64,000 nucleotides of DNA. Origin: Atherix ibis. Taxonomy: Eukaryota; Arthropoda; Insecta; Diptera; Athericidae. The translations under genes and the position numbers were made by a program. The DNA lies in NCBI GenBank assembly GCA_958298945.1, contig OY282610.1, positions 39,377,667 to 39,441,666 of the forward strand, written 5' to 3'. Of the stretch, positions 33,831-45,049 are shown piece by piece. Positions within the stretch are counted from its first letter, which is position 1, and every line of letters begins with the position of its first letter. Under the pieces are notes generated by a model. The model was not told the DNA's origin. It ran no database searches and saw only the letters and a program-made list of their open reading frames with translations.

Positions 33831-35229
33831 GCCACGCACACATGCCTACAAACACGATCGTACATTGCGGTGATCGATCATTACGCCGGTGCGATGCAGG
33901 CCGTATCCTCAAGTTGGCTGCAACGCACAAAGGCATGTTTTTCTCAATTAAGGCGAATGGGAAAAATACGTGGTGAAGATCAAAATAACTATTATACGCA
34001 CTAAACAAGATCAAAATAACTGTTATACAAACTGAACAAGATCAAAATAACTGTTATAATAAGAGCCCAACTGTTCGAATTAAATCCTTCCTCACTTGAC
34101 ATCTGCGGCGCTGCGATATATCTTCTGCCTGGCTGCATTTATACCTGAAATCGCTACGGTAAATAGTCAGTTCGTAACTGTACTTTTACAACACGGTATT
34201 TTTATCGCACGATTCTGCTAAGCCCTGTTACTGCACCTTTTTTGGTTTTGAGTGCAATTTACGATTGCGAAAAATTCGAAATATTTTGAAATGCGAAAAA
34301 TTTAAAAACGTAGCCTTGAAAATTCGATTTTTTAAATATCAAATTCTTTAAATTTTAGCCCGAATTTTTTCTATTTTCGATATTCATAACTGACTGTTCG
34401 AATGGTTCGGAATTCTTTATATGATAATCGTCATTGAAGCATATTTCCGCCTTTAGTTCGCATTCTTAAAACTCATGAGACATTGTGTCCAATACTGGAC
34501 GAATCGGAATAGGTTCCGCAAAACACATTCGAGCATTTATAACGAATATTCCCCGACCGACATGTCTGATGATGATCATCGATCAAATATTTGGCTAGAA
34601 AATGTGTTAAATAAAATAAAATTTAATTTACGTCATCAAAACCGATACTAAATTAATAATGTAGGGTCAATAATCAAGCGAGTAGTTAGATAGTTAGCTG
34701 GTTAGTCAGTTATTTATTTATATTTTTATTTAACATGGATTTAAATACACTAATTGTTTTGTTGAATTGCTTAGCTAGCCTCTGACTGGTTCAATCGATC
34801 AACTGTAATGTAACATAATCATATGTGAATTAATTGATTGATTGAACGGACTGGGATGGGATGGTGGGACACGATCGAATTGAATAGAACAGAATCGACG
34901 CTTGCAATTTAATTCTCCTTGTACTTAGTCTTATTCTATTTTAGTATATTTTCTAATAATAATAATAAAAGTGCCAAGGTTAGGAGAAAAAGAATATATT
35001 GTGATAAAATTTTAGCATATTTTGCAACAAAAATTTTACCCAATTGACACTTGAGATAATTATGGAAAATTCTGTTCATCAATTATCAATTTATTTATAT
35101 CATAAAAACAGATTTCAATGTTGCTGCCATTTGGTGTTTCGAGAATTCTTTCAAGGTTTTCTTATAAATTAACATTTTATCGTACTGAATAAAATTGCAA
35201 ATAATTAAAATTAAAAAAAAAAACTATTG
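33831..35229. other. Unassigned region, unique then A+T-rich
   Basis: About 33840-34230 is still balanced in composition and carries a 31-bp triplication (listed separately) and an initiator-like AGTCAGTTCG near 34167. From 34230 it is A+T-rich. TTCGAGCATTTATA near 34528 matches the motif cluster at 13.4-14.2 kb. Confidence 0.5.
33976..34068. repeat. 31-bp direct repeat, three copies
   Basis: AAGATCAAAATAACTRTTATA starts at 33976, 34007 and 34038, with related tails (GCACTAAAC, AAACTGAAC). Such short direct repeats beside a balanced-composition block could be part of a retroelement LTR or a regulatory array; neither can be shown. Confidence 0.9.
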
Positions 35230-38200
35230 TAATTGTGAGGAGAAAATACTACCATCAACATCACTGTTGAAGTAAACAATTTATTTGTAAACATTTGAAA
35301 ATAAAAAATTCGGCAAATAAAAATTGTGGCCAGATTATTTTTAAAGTAAACATTTGAACTCCTATAAAGCAACAAAAAAATATTTCAGAAATCAACGTTC
35401 TTCAACAATTTTTTACTTGGAAAATTGTGTAAAGGGCGAAATTATCAACACAGCGAAATTGACTAATATATAATTGAAAAACCAAACCCGACGAGTCCAA
35501 GTTTTGACGAGATCATTTCAACTGTGCACACCTTACTTTATGGAATTTACTCTTAAATATCGAAATACTAAATCGGATTGCTCATAAGTTCAACAAAATA
35601 ATTTTTAAAGCGAAAATCCTAATTAAAAGCGAACAACTTTTAAAGATTCAGAGGCCAAACCAGGCGAGTAAGAATTTTAACCTGATCACTTTTAAAGCGA
35701 AAATCCCAAAGGAATTGGGACAAATTCGAAGACCTCAGACGCCAAACCGAGCGTATAAAAATTTTAACCTGAGCACTTTGACTGTGGCCATTTTAATTTT
35801 ATAGAATTTACTAAAAAATAATTAATATGAAAATTAAATTCCTCAAAATCTAAACAAAATCACTTTTAAAGCGAGGAAAAATAATTCATCCCAAAAAGAA
35901 TTAGGACAACTTCAAAGAATTCAGAAACCAAATCGGGCGAATATGAATTGTGACCTAATAAGTTTTATAGCGGTCATTTTAATTTTATAGAATTGACCGA
36001 AAAATAATTAATATCAAAATCTTATTCTTCAAAATTTAAACAAAATCACTTTTAAAGCGAGAATCCCAAAAAGAATTAGGACAACTTCAAAGAATTCAGA
36101 GACCAAATCGGGCGAATATGAATTGTGACCTAATAACTTTTATAGCGGCCATTTTAATTTTATAGAATTTACCAAAAAATAATTAATATCAAAATCTAAT
36201 TCCTCAAAATTTAAACAAAATCACTTTTAAAGCGAGAATCCCAAAAAAAATTGGGACAACTCCTAAGAATTCAGCGGCCCAATCGAGCGAATAAGAACTT
36301 TGACTTAATAACTTTTATGGCGGGCATTTTAATTTTATAGAATTTAACGAAAAATAATTAATATCAAAATCTAATTCCTCAAAATTTAAACAAAATCACT
36401 TTTAAAGCGAGAATCCCAAAAAGAATTAGGACAACTTCAAAGAATTCAGAGACCAAATCGGGCGAATAAGAATTGTGACCTAATAACTTTTACGGCGGGC
36501 ATTTTAATTTTATAGAATTTAACGAAAAATAATTAATATCAAAATCTAATTCCTCAAAATTTAAACAAAATCACTTTTAAAGCGAGAATCCCAAAAAGAA
36601 TTAGGACAACTTCAAAGAATTTAGAGATCAAATCGGGCGAATATGAATTGTGACCTAATAAATTTTATAGCGGTCATTTTAATTTTATAGAATTGACCGA
36701 AAAATAATTAATATCAAAATCTAATTCTTCAAAATTTAAACAAAATCACTTTTAAAGCGAGAATCCCAAAAAGAATTAGGACAACTTCAAAGAATTCAGA
36801 GACCAAATCGGGCGAATATGAATTGTGACCTAATAACTTTTATAGCGGCCATTTTAATTTTATAGAATTTACCAAAAAATAATTAATATCAAAATCTAAT
36901 TCCTCAAAATTTAAACAAAATCACTTTTAAAGCGAGAATCCCAAAAAAAATTGGGACAACTTCTAAGAATTCAGAGGCCAAATCGAGCGAATAAGAACTT
37001 TGACTTAATAACTTTTACGGCGGGCATTTGAATTTTATAGAATTTAACGAAAAATAATTAATATCAAAATCGAATTCCTCAAAATTTAAACAAAATCACT
37101 TTTAAAGCGAGAATCCCAAAAAAATTGGGACAACTTCTAAGAATTCAGAGACCAAATCGGGCGAGTATGAATTGTGACCTAATAAATTTTATAGCGGTCA
37201 TTTTAATTTTATAGACTTGACCGGAAAATAATTAATATCAAAATCTAATTCCTCAAAATTTAAACAAAATCACTTTTAAAGCGAGAATCCCAAAAAAATT
37301 GGGAGAACTTCTAAGAATTCAGATGCCAAATCGAGCGAATAAGAATTGTGACCTAATAACTTTTACGGTGGCCATTTTAATTTTATAGAATTAACCGTAA
37401 AATAATTGATATCAAAATCGAATTCCCCAAAATTTAAACAAAATAACTTTTAAAGCGAAAATTCCAATGGAACTGGGACAACTTCTAAGAATTCAGAGAC
37501 CAAATCAGGCGAGTAAAAATTATGACCTAATAATTTTTACGGCAGCCATTTTCATTTATGAAAGTTATTCAAAAATACACAAAAACCAAATTGGTCAAAT
37601 TTAAATTTTAACAGAATCACTTTTAAAGCGAAAATCCCAATTAATACCGAACAACTTCTAAAGATTCAGAGGTCAAACCGGGCGAATAAGAATTTTGACC
37701 TAATAACTTTTACGGTGGCCATTTTAATTTTATAGAATTAACCGTAAGATAATTGATATCAAAATCGAATTCCTCAAAATTTAAACAAAATGATTTTTAA
37801 AGCGAAAATTCCAATGGAACTGGGTCAACTTCTAAGAATTCAGAGACCAAATCAGGCGAGTAAAAATTATGACCTAATAATTTTTATGACAGCCATTTTC
37901 ATTTATGGAAGTTATTCAAAAATACACAAAAACCAAATTGGTCAAATTTAAATTTTAACAGAATCTTTTTTAAAGCGAAAATCCCAATTAATACCGAACA
38001 ACTTCTAAAGATTCAGAGGTCAAACCGGGCGAGTAAGAATTTTGACCTAATAACTTTTACGGTGGCCATTTTAATTTTATAGAATTAACCGTAAGATAAT
38101 TGATATCAAAATCGAATTCCTCAAAATTTAAACAAAATGATTTTTAAAGCGAAAATTCCAATGGAACTGGGTCAACTTCTAAGAATTCAGAGACCAAATC

Positions 38201-38420
38201 AGGCGAGTAAAAATTATGACCTAATAATTTTTATGGCAGCCATTTTCATTTATGGAAGTTATTCAAAAATACACAAAAACCAAATTGGTCAAATTTAAAT
38301 TTAAACAGAATCTTTTTTAAAGCGAAAATCCCAATTAATACCGAACAACTTCTAAAGATTCAGAGGTCAAACCGGGCGAGTAAGAATTTTAACGGTGGTT
38401 ATTCAATTATTTGTAAAATA
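35230..38420. repeat. ~175-bp satellite with 347-bp dimeric higher-order repeat
   Basis: The landmark CACTTTTAAAGCGAGAATCCC recurs every 175-178 bp (36047, 36222, 36397 and onward). It is followed by GACAACTTCAAAGAATTCAG, CCAAATCGGGCGAATA, TGACCTAATAACTTTTA and TTTTATAGAATT. The first copies (35380-35990) are diverged and the central ones very similar. From 37455 two monomer types alternate as a 347-bp dimer (GCGAAAATTCCAATGG at 37455, 37802 and 38149). Monomer length is near one nucleosome repeat, as in many centromeric or heterochromatic satellites. No coding potential. Confidence 0.95.
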
Positions 38421-39985
38421 TTCTGAAAAATAATTCATTAACAAATCAAATTGATTAACAATAAGTAAATATCAAAATTGATTAATATAAATTTAGAACA
38501 ATTTTTCTTACGGCGAAATTCTCAGTTTAACAAAATATTCTTAAGGCGAAAGACCCAATTTATTTTTAATTATTTTTTAAATATTTTTTTAAGAGTTTCT
38601 TAATATCACTGATTGAAAAGGTATTTTTTTTAAAAATAAATTTTCCTATCTAATGAAAACTATTCGCCAACAAATTGAAAATCATTTAAAACCAAATGCG
38701 GCGAACATACTTAATGGCAATTAAAATATCGCAAAGGAGAAGAGCATTTTGGTAATTTATTTTAATATAAGAACTCAGTTATGGATTGTAATAATAATTA
38801 AAGGTTCCTCAAAAATAATGAAAATTAGTGAAAAGAAAACGTGGTGAACTCAGAAGCAATTCAAAATGGATCAAAATTGTAGAAATCATTTTTAGTGAAT
38901 GCTGATTTCTCTTTAATGATTTCAATGATAGTTAAAAAAGAAAATCTCAAAATGGAAAATAAAAAATTACAAAAAGTATTTCTACAAAAATCCTCATCAT
39001 TTCAGAGAATAATTTACAATCGTCCTATACCATAAATTCCTATTTACTCACGTTTTAGTCTGTATTCGTAGCTTATCCAAAAGTAAATTCCACTAATGAC
39101 TATGGTGAAAATCATATCTTATCCATAAAATTTATTATTTTCCAACAAATTCTGTCAACGTCATTTTATCCTAAATATATCTGCAGATAAATGAATCTTG
39201 ATATTGCCTTCAATTTTTTGTTTCTTTTCGCATATTTTCTAGAAAAACTGCTCGTTTTTTTTCTTATCATTTTCTATGATTCTATTTACCTTTGATAAAT
39301 GAAACGGCTTATCTCGAATTGATTGCCTAAAAGCTGGGCAAATTTAAGCTTATCTAATATAAATTTAAACAGTGATACTTAAGAATTATGTGTTAATATT
39401 TTGTTTGCGTTTTTTTTTATCAACCAAAAAAAAAAATTCCTTGATAATAAAATTTATTATTATTATTATTAGTTTTTAGATTTTAAATCATTTAGTAAAT
39501 TATTGTGCATGTAAATATTTAAAAGAGTTCAAAATTTTCTTTTACTTTTTCTTTGACAGGAGTTTGTCTTTATAAATCATAGAAATTAAAAATTATATAA
39601 TGTTATTTATTGTTTAAATAAGAACAAAAAAAACTTAACTAAATATGACCAAAAAAAATTTTCTTACCACATTTATTTAAGGCGAATAAATAAAAGAAAA
39701 ATATAGGCCCGCATATATACCCTTGAGGTACACTTACTTGCTACTCGTGGTCCACATCAATACTAAGAAAAGCAAGTTTTTAGCAGTTTTTTTCCCCTCA
39801 AATCCATCGAAAATCTTATAATTAAATAAGAAACAAAAATAATAATCGAAAAACTTAGGATTTTTTTGAATTTCTATCTTTTTTTTCTATTTAAAAAAAA
39901 TTATTTAAGAAATTTTATTGCACAAAAAAAAAATTTCTGACCATATTATGAGCTATGCTAAAATGGTTTGCTGACCTAAGGAACA
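38421..39985. other. A+T-rich DNA with decayed satellite start and a GATA cluster
   Basis: Up to about 38560 scattered GGCGAA remnants suggest decayed satellite. The remainder is A+T-rich with no gene. The GATA-motif cluster at 39072-39354 is listed separately. Confidence 0.55.
39072..39354 (-). promoter_or_regulatory. Cluster of GATA-factor sites, all in one orientation
   Basis: CTTATC (GATAAG on the minus strand) occurs at 39072-39077, 39118-39123, 39263-39268, 39308-39313 and 39349-39354. AGATAA (39185), TGATAA (39293) and TTTTATCC near 39164 add to these. For this base composition I estimate about 0.2 CTTATC/GATAAG per 300 bp on both strands, so five is a strong excess. Clusters of WGATAR sites mark enhancers bound by fly GATA factors (pannier, serpent, GATAe). 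Whether this one is active is inference. Confidence 0.4.
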
Positions 39986-40198
39986 CTAGTTGGATGCACC
40001 ATTTATAATATTTACAAATTCGATAGTCCAATCGGTTCCAATTGCTTCTTTGCTACGCATGCAGATGAGCAAAAATCTACACAACATGCTTCTGAAACTC
40101 TCCAAAGCCAAATCAAAATTCTCCAATTCTGGTTCATCAAGTGCAGAGTAAAAGAGAACGAACGTGAATGTGTCCACGTAACTTTCGCCCTCTGCCAT
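39986..40198 (-). CDS. Unrecognised 70-residue ORF beside an R1 element
   Basis: From the second methionine (MAEGESYVDTF, context TTCAATGG) the ORF reads 70 residues of ordinary protein composition. An acidic/aromatic start is followed by a helix-like stretch around residues 23-44 (LENFDLALESF, then R/L/C-rich), then IGTDWTIEF and a short tail to a stop. This is unlike the low-complexity ORFs around it. A weak donor-like GAATTT|GTAAAT lies near the end. It lies directly downstream of the R1 relic in the same orientation, and the upstream frame is open for 16 more codons into that relic. It could be 3' sequence of the retroelement, a transduced host exon or a real exon. I do not recognise the family. 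Confidence 0.3.
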   Translation of the reverse strand: MAEGESYVDTFTFVLFYSALDEPELENFDLALESFRSMLCRFLLICMRSKEAIGTDWTIEFVNIINGASN

Positions 40199-40234
40199 TG
40201 AACTTTTTTTTTTGGTTATAGTAAGGTAAAAATC

Positions 40235-41345
40235 ATTGAAAGACAAAGTGTGGGACTTTAACCAACTAACGCCAGCTTATGTCAGGCATTACTTTATGGG
40301 GCAGGGATTGATCGAAAACCTCCAAGCTGTTCTCGAGTTCAACAGCAAAGCCACTACATTCACCGGTAACAGGGGTCCGCCAGCGCACTTCTCAACCTCT
40401 TCTCTTTCCGCATTGAATCGGGCTCAGTAAAAGAACACGTGCTCCGCGCTCTCTACTATCCCGTCATAAGAATGGCACATTGGCCTAGAATCCACTTTAA
40501 AGCGATATTGGTAAGCCCGAAAACATCCGTGTCCCATCAAAAATTGGGAGCACCACTGAGATGAGATGATGAGTCCATTTACTATTGGAGGCATTATCCC
40601 AACAATTTTGCATTTCTTTACTCGGATCGCGGCACAGCGTCACACCGAACTCTTCGGCGGTACAGGCTCTGCCGATCATTTGCTAATATTTCGATCGGTA
40701 TCATTCCGGCGACAGCACAAATAGCGTCGTATGATACGACACAGGCTATCCACAATGCACTCCTACGGTAGAGTGAGACAACTCCAAGTATCTAGGTTGC
40801 TCTATATGCACAAATTGGCGCGGCATACAGCAGAATTGAATCCGCATTGGTGAAGCATAGAGCAGGATTGAGTCACGCTTGATGCCTGAGGCTCCCAAGA
40901 TTCGGCATTAAGCGTGCCACCGTCATCATTATATCCGCAGCCTTACCACCAACGTATAACAGGCGTTTCTGAAACCGGAGCCTTGCATCAATCATCACCC
41001 GCAGATACTTCGGAGATGTTCCCGATATCACCTCATGTTCGCCAATACTAATGGTGATATTCTACCGTGAAAAGGACTGCCTCTGTCATATGGTCTGTAA
41101 GGTTAGAAGAAGCAACGGTCTCATTACAGATCTGTTCTAGCTCTTCCAGATATTTTGGCACTACGACCACAGCAATATCGTCAGCGAATGCGATAATTCT
41201 CGCCTCCTCTGGGATATGGAGCCTGAGACTATGCCTCCTCTGTTATATAGAGGCTGAGAATACGCATCCTCTGGGATATGGATCCTGAGAATATCATCGT
41301 ACATCGTATTCCACAACGGAGTGTCCAGAACCATGTCCTCCTATA
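40235..41345 (-). pseudogene. R1-clade non-LTR retrotransposon ORF2, 3' part
   Basis: Read on the minus strand in order: LLWNTMYDDILRIHIPEDA (about 41300), a triplicated LHIPEEA segment, the catalytic box FADDIAVVV (FADD at 41177-41188), TDHMTEAVLFT, SPKYLRVMIDARLRF, YVGGKAADIMM then RLMPNLGSLRHQA, SYDAICAVAGMIPIEILAND (about 40700), GCFRAYQYRF and AEHVFFY (the C-terminal Cys/His region, cysteines partly lost). Stops and frameshifts are frequent. The order of these phrases is that of R1/TRAS-type elements: RT domain, FADD, KYLGVMID, then the terminal CCHC-like motif. It joins a plus-strand Jockey fragment head to head at about 41345. Confidence 0.85.
41201..41294. repeat. 31-bp triplication inside the R1 reverse transcriptase
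   Basis: GCCTCCTCTGGGATATGGAG plus CCTGAGACTAY occurs three times in tandem (41202-41232, 41233-41263, 41264-41294). It encodes LHIPEEA on the minus strand. Since 31 is not a multiple of three, each extra copy shifts the frame. A similar partial duplication occurs in the 14.4-kb copy. Confidence 0.85.
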
Positions 41346-41770
41346 TAAGTGCAAGTGTATATTAATGGCAGAAAAATGTCACAACTTACTGACGTTCGGC
41401 ACCTAGGAATATACTTAGACAAATGCTCAAAATGGTGCCCACACACAAAACTTAACAGACTCGAACTAAATGAATTTCGACTTCTAGACAAGCGTTCTAA
41501 TTTTATTATAGACAGCAAAGTATTTTTACACAACGTCCTCCTCAAACCCATATGGACTTACGAACTAGAACTCTGGATTCCTACTTAACCCTCCACTTCC
41601 CGTCGAATCCAAATCATTTTATATTCTTTGTATCCCGTTATAAAAAATCCATTCCCATTTCTCAAATCATACAAATCCTCTTGTTCAAGAGCTATTAATT
41701 ACCTTTCTCCTCTAGAAACATCCATCGACGGTTTAAGCAAGATTTGAATTTTGCGCCATTTGTACGGTAA
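41346..41770 (+). pseudogene. Jockey-clade non-LTR retrotransposon, C-terminal fragment
   Basis: Near-identical to the fragment at 14567: VYINGRKMSQLTDVRHLG, LDKCSKWCPHTKLNR, DKRSNFIIDSKVFLHNVLLK, PIWTYELELW. Here the tryptophan of PIWTYELELW is kept. After a frame break and apparent deletion it continues as HTNPLVQELL and SRNIHRRFKQDLN, fitting the short basic C-terminus of Jockey ORF2, and reaches a stop near 41770. There its end overlaps the leader of the next mariner copy. The upstream boundary is a head-to-head junction with the R1 relic. Confidence 0.85.
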
Positions 41771-42500
41771 AATGTTGCCAACGAAGAAAAGAAGAGACAA
41801 TGCGACAGCTGACAGTTCAAAGCAATTAAAAATGGCGCGGTACACGAATGAGCAACGCGTTTTTATTGTTGAGCTATATTTTAAAAATAATGAAGTTTTG
41901 GCAGCTACAGTTCGCAATTTTCGTAGAAAATATGGTTCGAATAGTGATTTAACTTCATCAACTGTGAAGAGATTAATTAAACAATTTAGGGAGACTGGAT
42001 CAAGTAGTGATCTTAAACACTCTGGGCTATCGTTCAACGTAAAACATTCAAGCAGTTTGTGAGAGTCCAACAACATCAATTCGTGGTTATGAATGGGGCA
42101 TCTCGAGAAGCACTCTGGAGCGTATTCTCACGAAAGATTTACATCTTCATGCTTACAAAGTCCAACAGACTCAAGAACTGAAGCCTACTTACCTTGTATG
42201 TGTTATGGAGCAAGAGCAAAATCATCTTCAGCGATGAAGCTCATTTTCATCTTGATGATATTTGGAAAAATTGTCGCATTTGGGGTTCAGAAAATCCACG
42301 ATCGATTGTTGAGAAACAAATGCATCCACAACGTCTTATTGGTTGGTGAGGATTTTTTGCTGGAGGCGCCATCAATAACAGTTAATGGTGCATGTGCAAT
42401 CCAGTTTTTTTGTACATAAATTGCCCGATAAGGATGTGGATGACATGTGGTTTCAACAAGAGACGGTGCCACATGCAATACAGCCCGAGAAACAATTATT
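41771..42500 (+). pseudogene. Tc1/mariner-superfamily transposase, second copy
   Basis: The ATG at 41832 starts MARYTNEQRVFIVELYFKNN, followed by TVRNFRRKYG and LTSSTVKRLIKQFRETGSSS. This is the first helix-turn-helix unit and is intact here. After a stop (about 42060) it continues in broken frames: SRSTLERILTKDLHLHAYKV, QELKP, FSDEAHFHLDDIW, RIWGSENPRSIVEKQMHPQ, then DDMWFQQ with a 2-base insertion before the second catalytic D. Homology to the 15-kb copy stops after CAGCCCGAGA near 42490, and no 3' terminal repeat is found. It is dead, but better preserved at the N-terminus than the first copy. Confidence 0.9.
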
Positions 42501-43860
42501 CCTTACGTACCCTTTATCTAAGGCCACCGCTTGTTACTATATTGTAGTTGTAGATATTTGTAAAATTAAAAAAAAACAATTTATCTTTACATAAAAACCC
42601 CGATTTTAAAAATGATAAAAAAATTTTTTTATTGTAAAAAAAAATCAACTCATAATAATAAATTATTCAAAATGGCGCAGGATTTCTTTTAGAAAATCAA
42701 CTTCATATTTATTTTGAGTAAATATTAATCATAAAAGAAAAAAATAAAAAAAATAAAAAATTCGTAAAAGAAAATTCCATGCACGAACGAAAGAGAATAA
42801 AATAAATAAAAACAGGTTGACAACACCTGACCGAACAAACAACAATAGTGTACGTGCTCAGGTTTAAGCAGAATTATTCCGTGTCTCCGACCCCGCTGAG
42901 CTAACCATCTTTACACTTCCAAGTTGATTGCTTATGGTGTGCTGTGGTCAATTCAGTTCCGTTACCATTGAATATTTAACGATGATTTTCGTTTAATTAT
43001 TTTCTTGCTCGTTTTTTCGTTTCTCTTTTCTTTTTCAGTCCTCCGTTTGGCCATCTCCTTCTCCTCTGCGTATGTCAATCGTCAGCGTACACGTCATAAG
43101 CCGGCGAATATAATGCAATGGAGAGAAAAAAAAAGACATTAACAAACAAAAAAAGGAAAAAACGTTAGCGAAATGTCGATGGCGGCGAGAGAAAAGGTGA
43201 CAACAAAATAAAAAATGACAGTGCATTCTTTTGGTGGCTACGTCATCATCGTAAATTGAATGACAGTCAACCAGTGACAGGTGCATATGTACGTACGCAC
43301 GCACACTGCCATGGCTGAACTTGTTTTCGCATACCGTTAGAGGTCGTACACGTAACCCAGAGGATATGCGTACACAAAAATGAATGGCGAAAAAAATTCA
43401 GAGGAAAAAAAACCCATCAAAGTATTTATTGCGTAATATTTTGTAAATAATATTCCTTTTTTCTGTTTATTTTTTTACCAACAGAAAAGAAGAGGAAAAT
43501 ATAAAAGAAACTATTAAGAAGGAGAAGAGGAGATATTAGCAAACGATCGTATTTTTATTGATGACAGGCAAAATGACGATAGCAATGACATGAACCCGTT
43601 TTGAAGAAATATTTTAGCGAGGAATTTAATCACACAAATGGCGGACGCTGTGTCAGACGGGTTGGGTGGGGTTGTTTGGGCTCAGACAGCATTCCAATTC
43701 GAATCGATAATATTATTTGTTGTTTAGAATAATATTAAATAATCGACAATATACATTAAAAGAAAAACACCAACAAAAAAAAAATATAAAAAATAAACTA
43801 ACAAAAAATTCTTGTCTCACTTAAATCACAGTTCGAAAAATGGACGCTTAGTGAATATGT
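42501..43860. other. Unassigned region, partly unique
   Basis: A+T-rich to about 42790, then mixed sequence to about 43700. That part has TACGTACGCACGCACAC near 43290, a G-rich patch GGGTTGGGTGGGGTTG near 43660 and a possible tRNA-like segment (listed separately). ORFs there look like chance. No gene recognised. Confidence 0.45.
42845..42912 (-). other. tRNA-like (SINE-like) segment
   Basis: On the minus strand, GATGGTTAGCTCAGCGGGG matches the pol III A box (TRGCNNAGYNGG). It is followed by GTCGGAGACACGG and GGAATAATTC, a weak B-box resemblance. The two boxes are closer together than in a normal tRNA and no acceptor stem can be drawn, so this is at best a degraded tRNA-derived SINE. Confidence 0.25.
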
Positions 43861-45049
43861 CATCTTTTTTTTTTTTTTTGAAGATGTTATAATAATTTTG
43901 AAGATTTCTTTTTTCTTCTTTCGTGGTTGAGGTCGATTGTGTAGAAGTTTCCAAAGAAAGTTTTTGAACAAATTCTGTTGCCATTTGATTTTGTTTTTCC
44001 ACCCAATCCTAGAGTGATTTTGATGAGAATTTTTCGAAAATGGATTATTTTTTTGGCGGAAATTTTAAAACTTCTTCTTTTATATTGTATTTTTGCAGGA
44101 AATAACTAGTAGCATTTTAAAAAAAACTGAAAAAAATCTTACAAAAGGTATAATTTTTACAGGGGAAATTTCGAAATTGAGTTCATATTTTAATTTTTTT
44201 GAACGTGGGAAATTTTTTTATCTTTTGAGAAAATTTTAAAAATGGCATGCAAAAAAAGGAAATTTTTCAAAAAAAAATGTGCGTTTCTTAATGGAATTTT
44301 TTAAAAAAGTTTTTTTTTTCAGCGCAACATTTTTTTTTTTTTTGGTGGGTATTTTAGGAATAGTTAAGAAAATGGTGGGAATTTTTTAAAAATAGTTTTT
44401 CTGGAACCAAATTAAAAAAAATTTCATTGTTTCTATAATTTATTTTTTATGCGAATTATTTACAGAATTATTAAAAGTCGATAATTTTTTATGGGAAATT
44501 CCTTTTTATTGTAATTTTTGAAAAAATAGTAATTTTTTAGTGGACATTTTAAAAATCGTACTTTTTAAGGAGAATTTTTAAAATTTCATATTTTTAATGG
44601 GAATTTTAAAATAATTTTTTATTTTTCTGGTTTATTTTTTATGCGAATTTCGAAAATAGTACGTTTTTATTGGGAAAATTGTTTTTCTGTTAACAGAATT
44701 TTTAAAAGCCAATAGTTTTTGGTGATATTTTTTAAGAATCAGCAAATAATTGAATTGAATTTTTAATTGAATTTGAAAATCATACTTTTTTTAGGTGATA
44801 TTATCGGTAAGATTGAACTAATTTTTTTTTTCTTTGCAGGAATTTTAGGAATAGTTAAAGAAATTTTTTTAAAAAAATGACGAGAAATTAAAAAACGTTT
44901 CATTTATTGTATAAATAAATTTTTATGGTAATATCGAAAAAAGTACGAAAATAGTTGGTTTTGTTCACAGAAATTTAAAAAATCGATAGTTTGTATTGCA
45001 ATATTTTAAAGAAGCGTAATTTTTTAATTAAAAATGTTCAGTCGAAATA
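43861..45049. repeat. Degenerate A+T-rich repeats around TTTTTATGGGAATTTT
   Basis: Phrases such as TTTTATGCGAATT, TTTTTAATGGGAATTTTAAA, GTCGATAATTTTTTATGGGA and GGAATTTTAGGAATAGTTAA recur irregularly. No clear period can be set by eye. It grades into the TTTACGGTAAAAAT minisatellite. Confidence 0.45.

Noticed and set aside
34070..34230. Possible LTR end (TGTTATAATAAG start, TTTATA, AGTCAGTT)
   Set aside because: No second LTR, primer-binding site or terminal ACA could be located.
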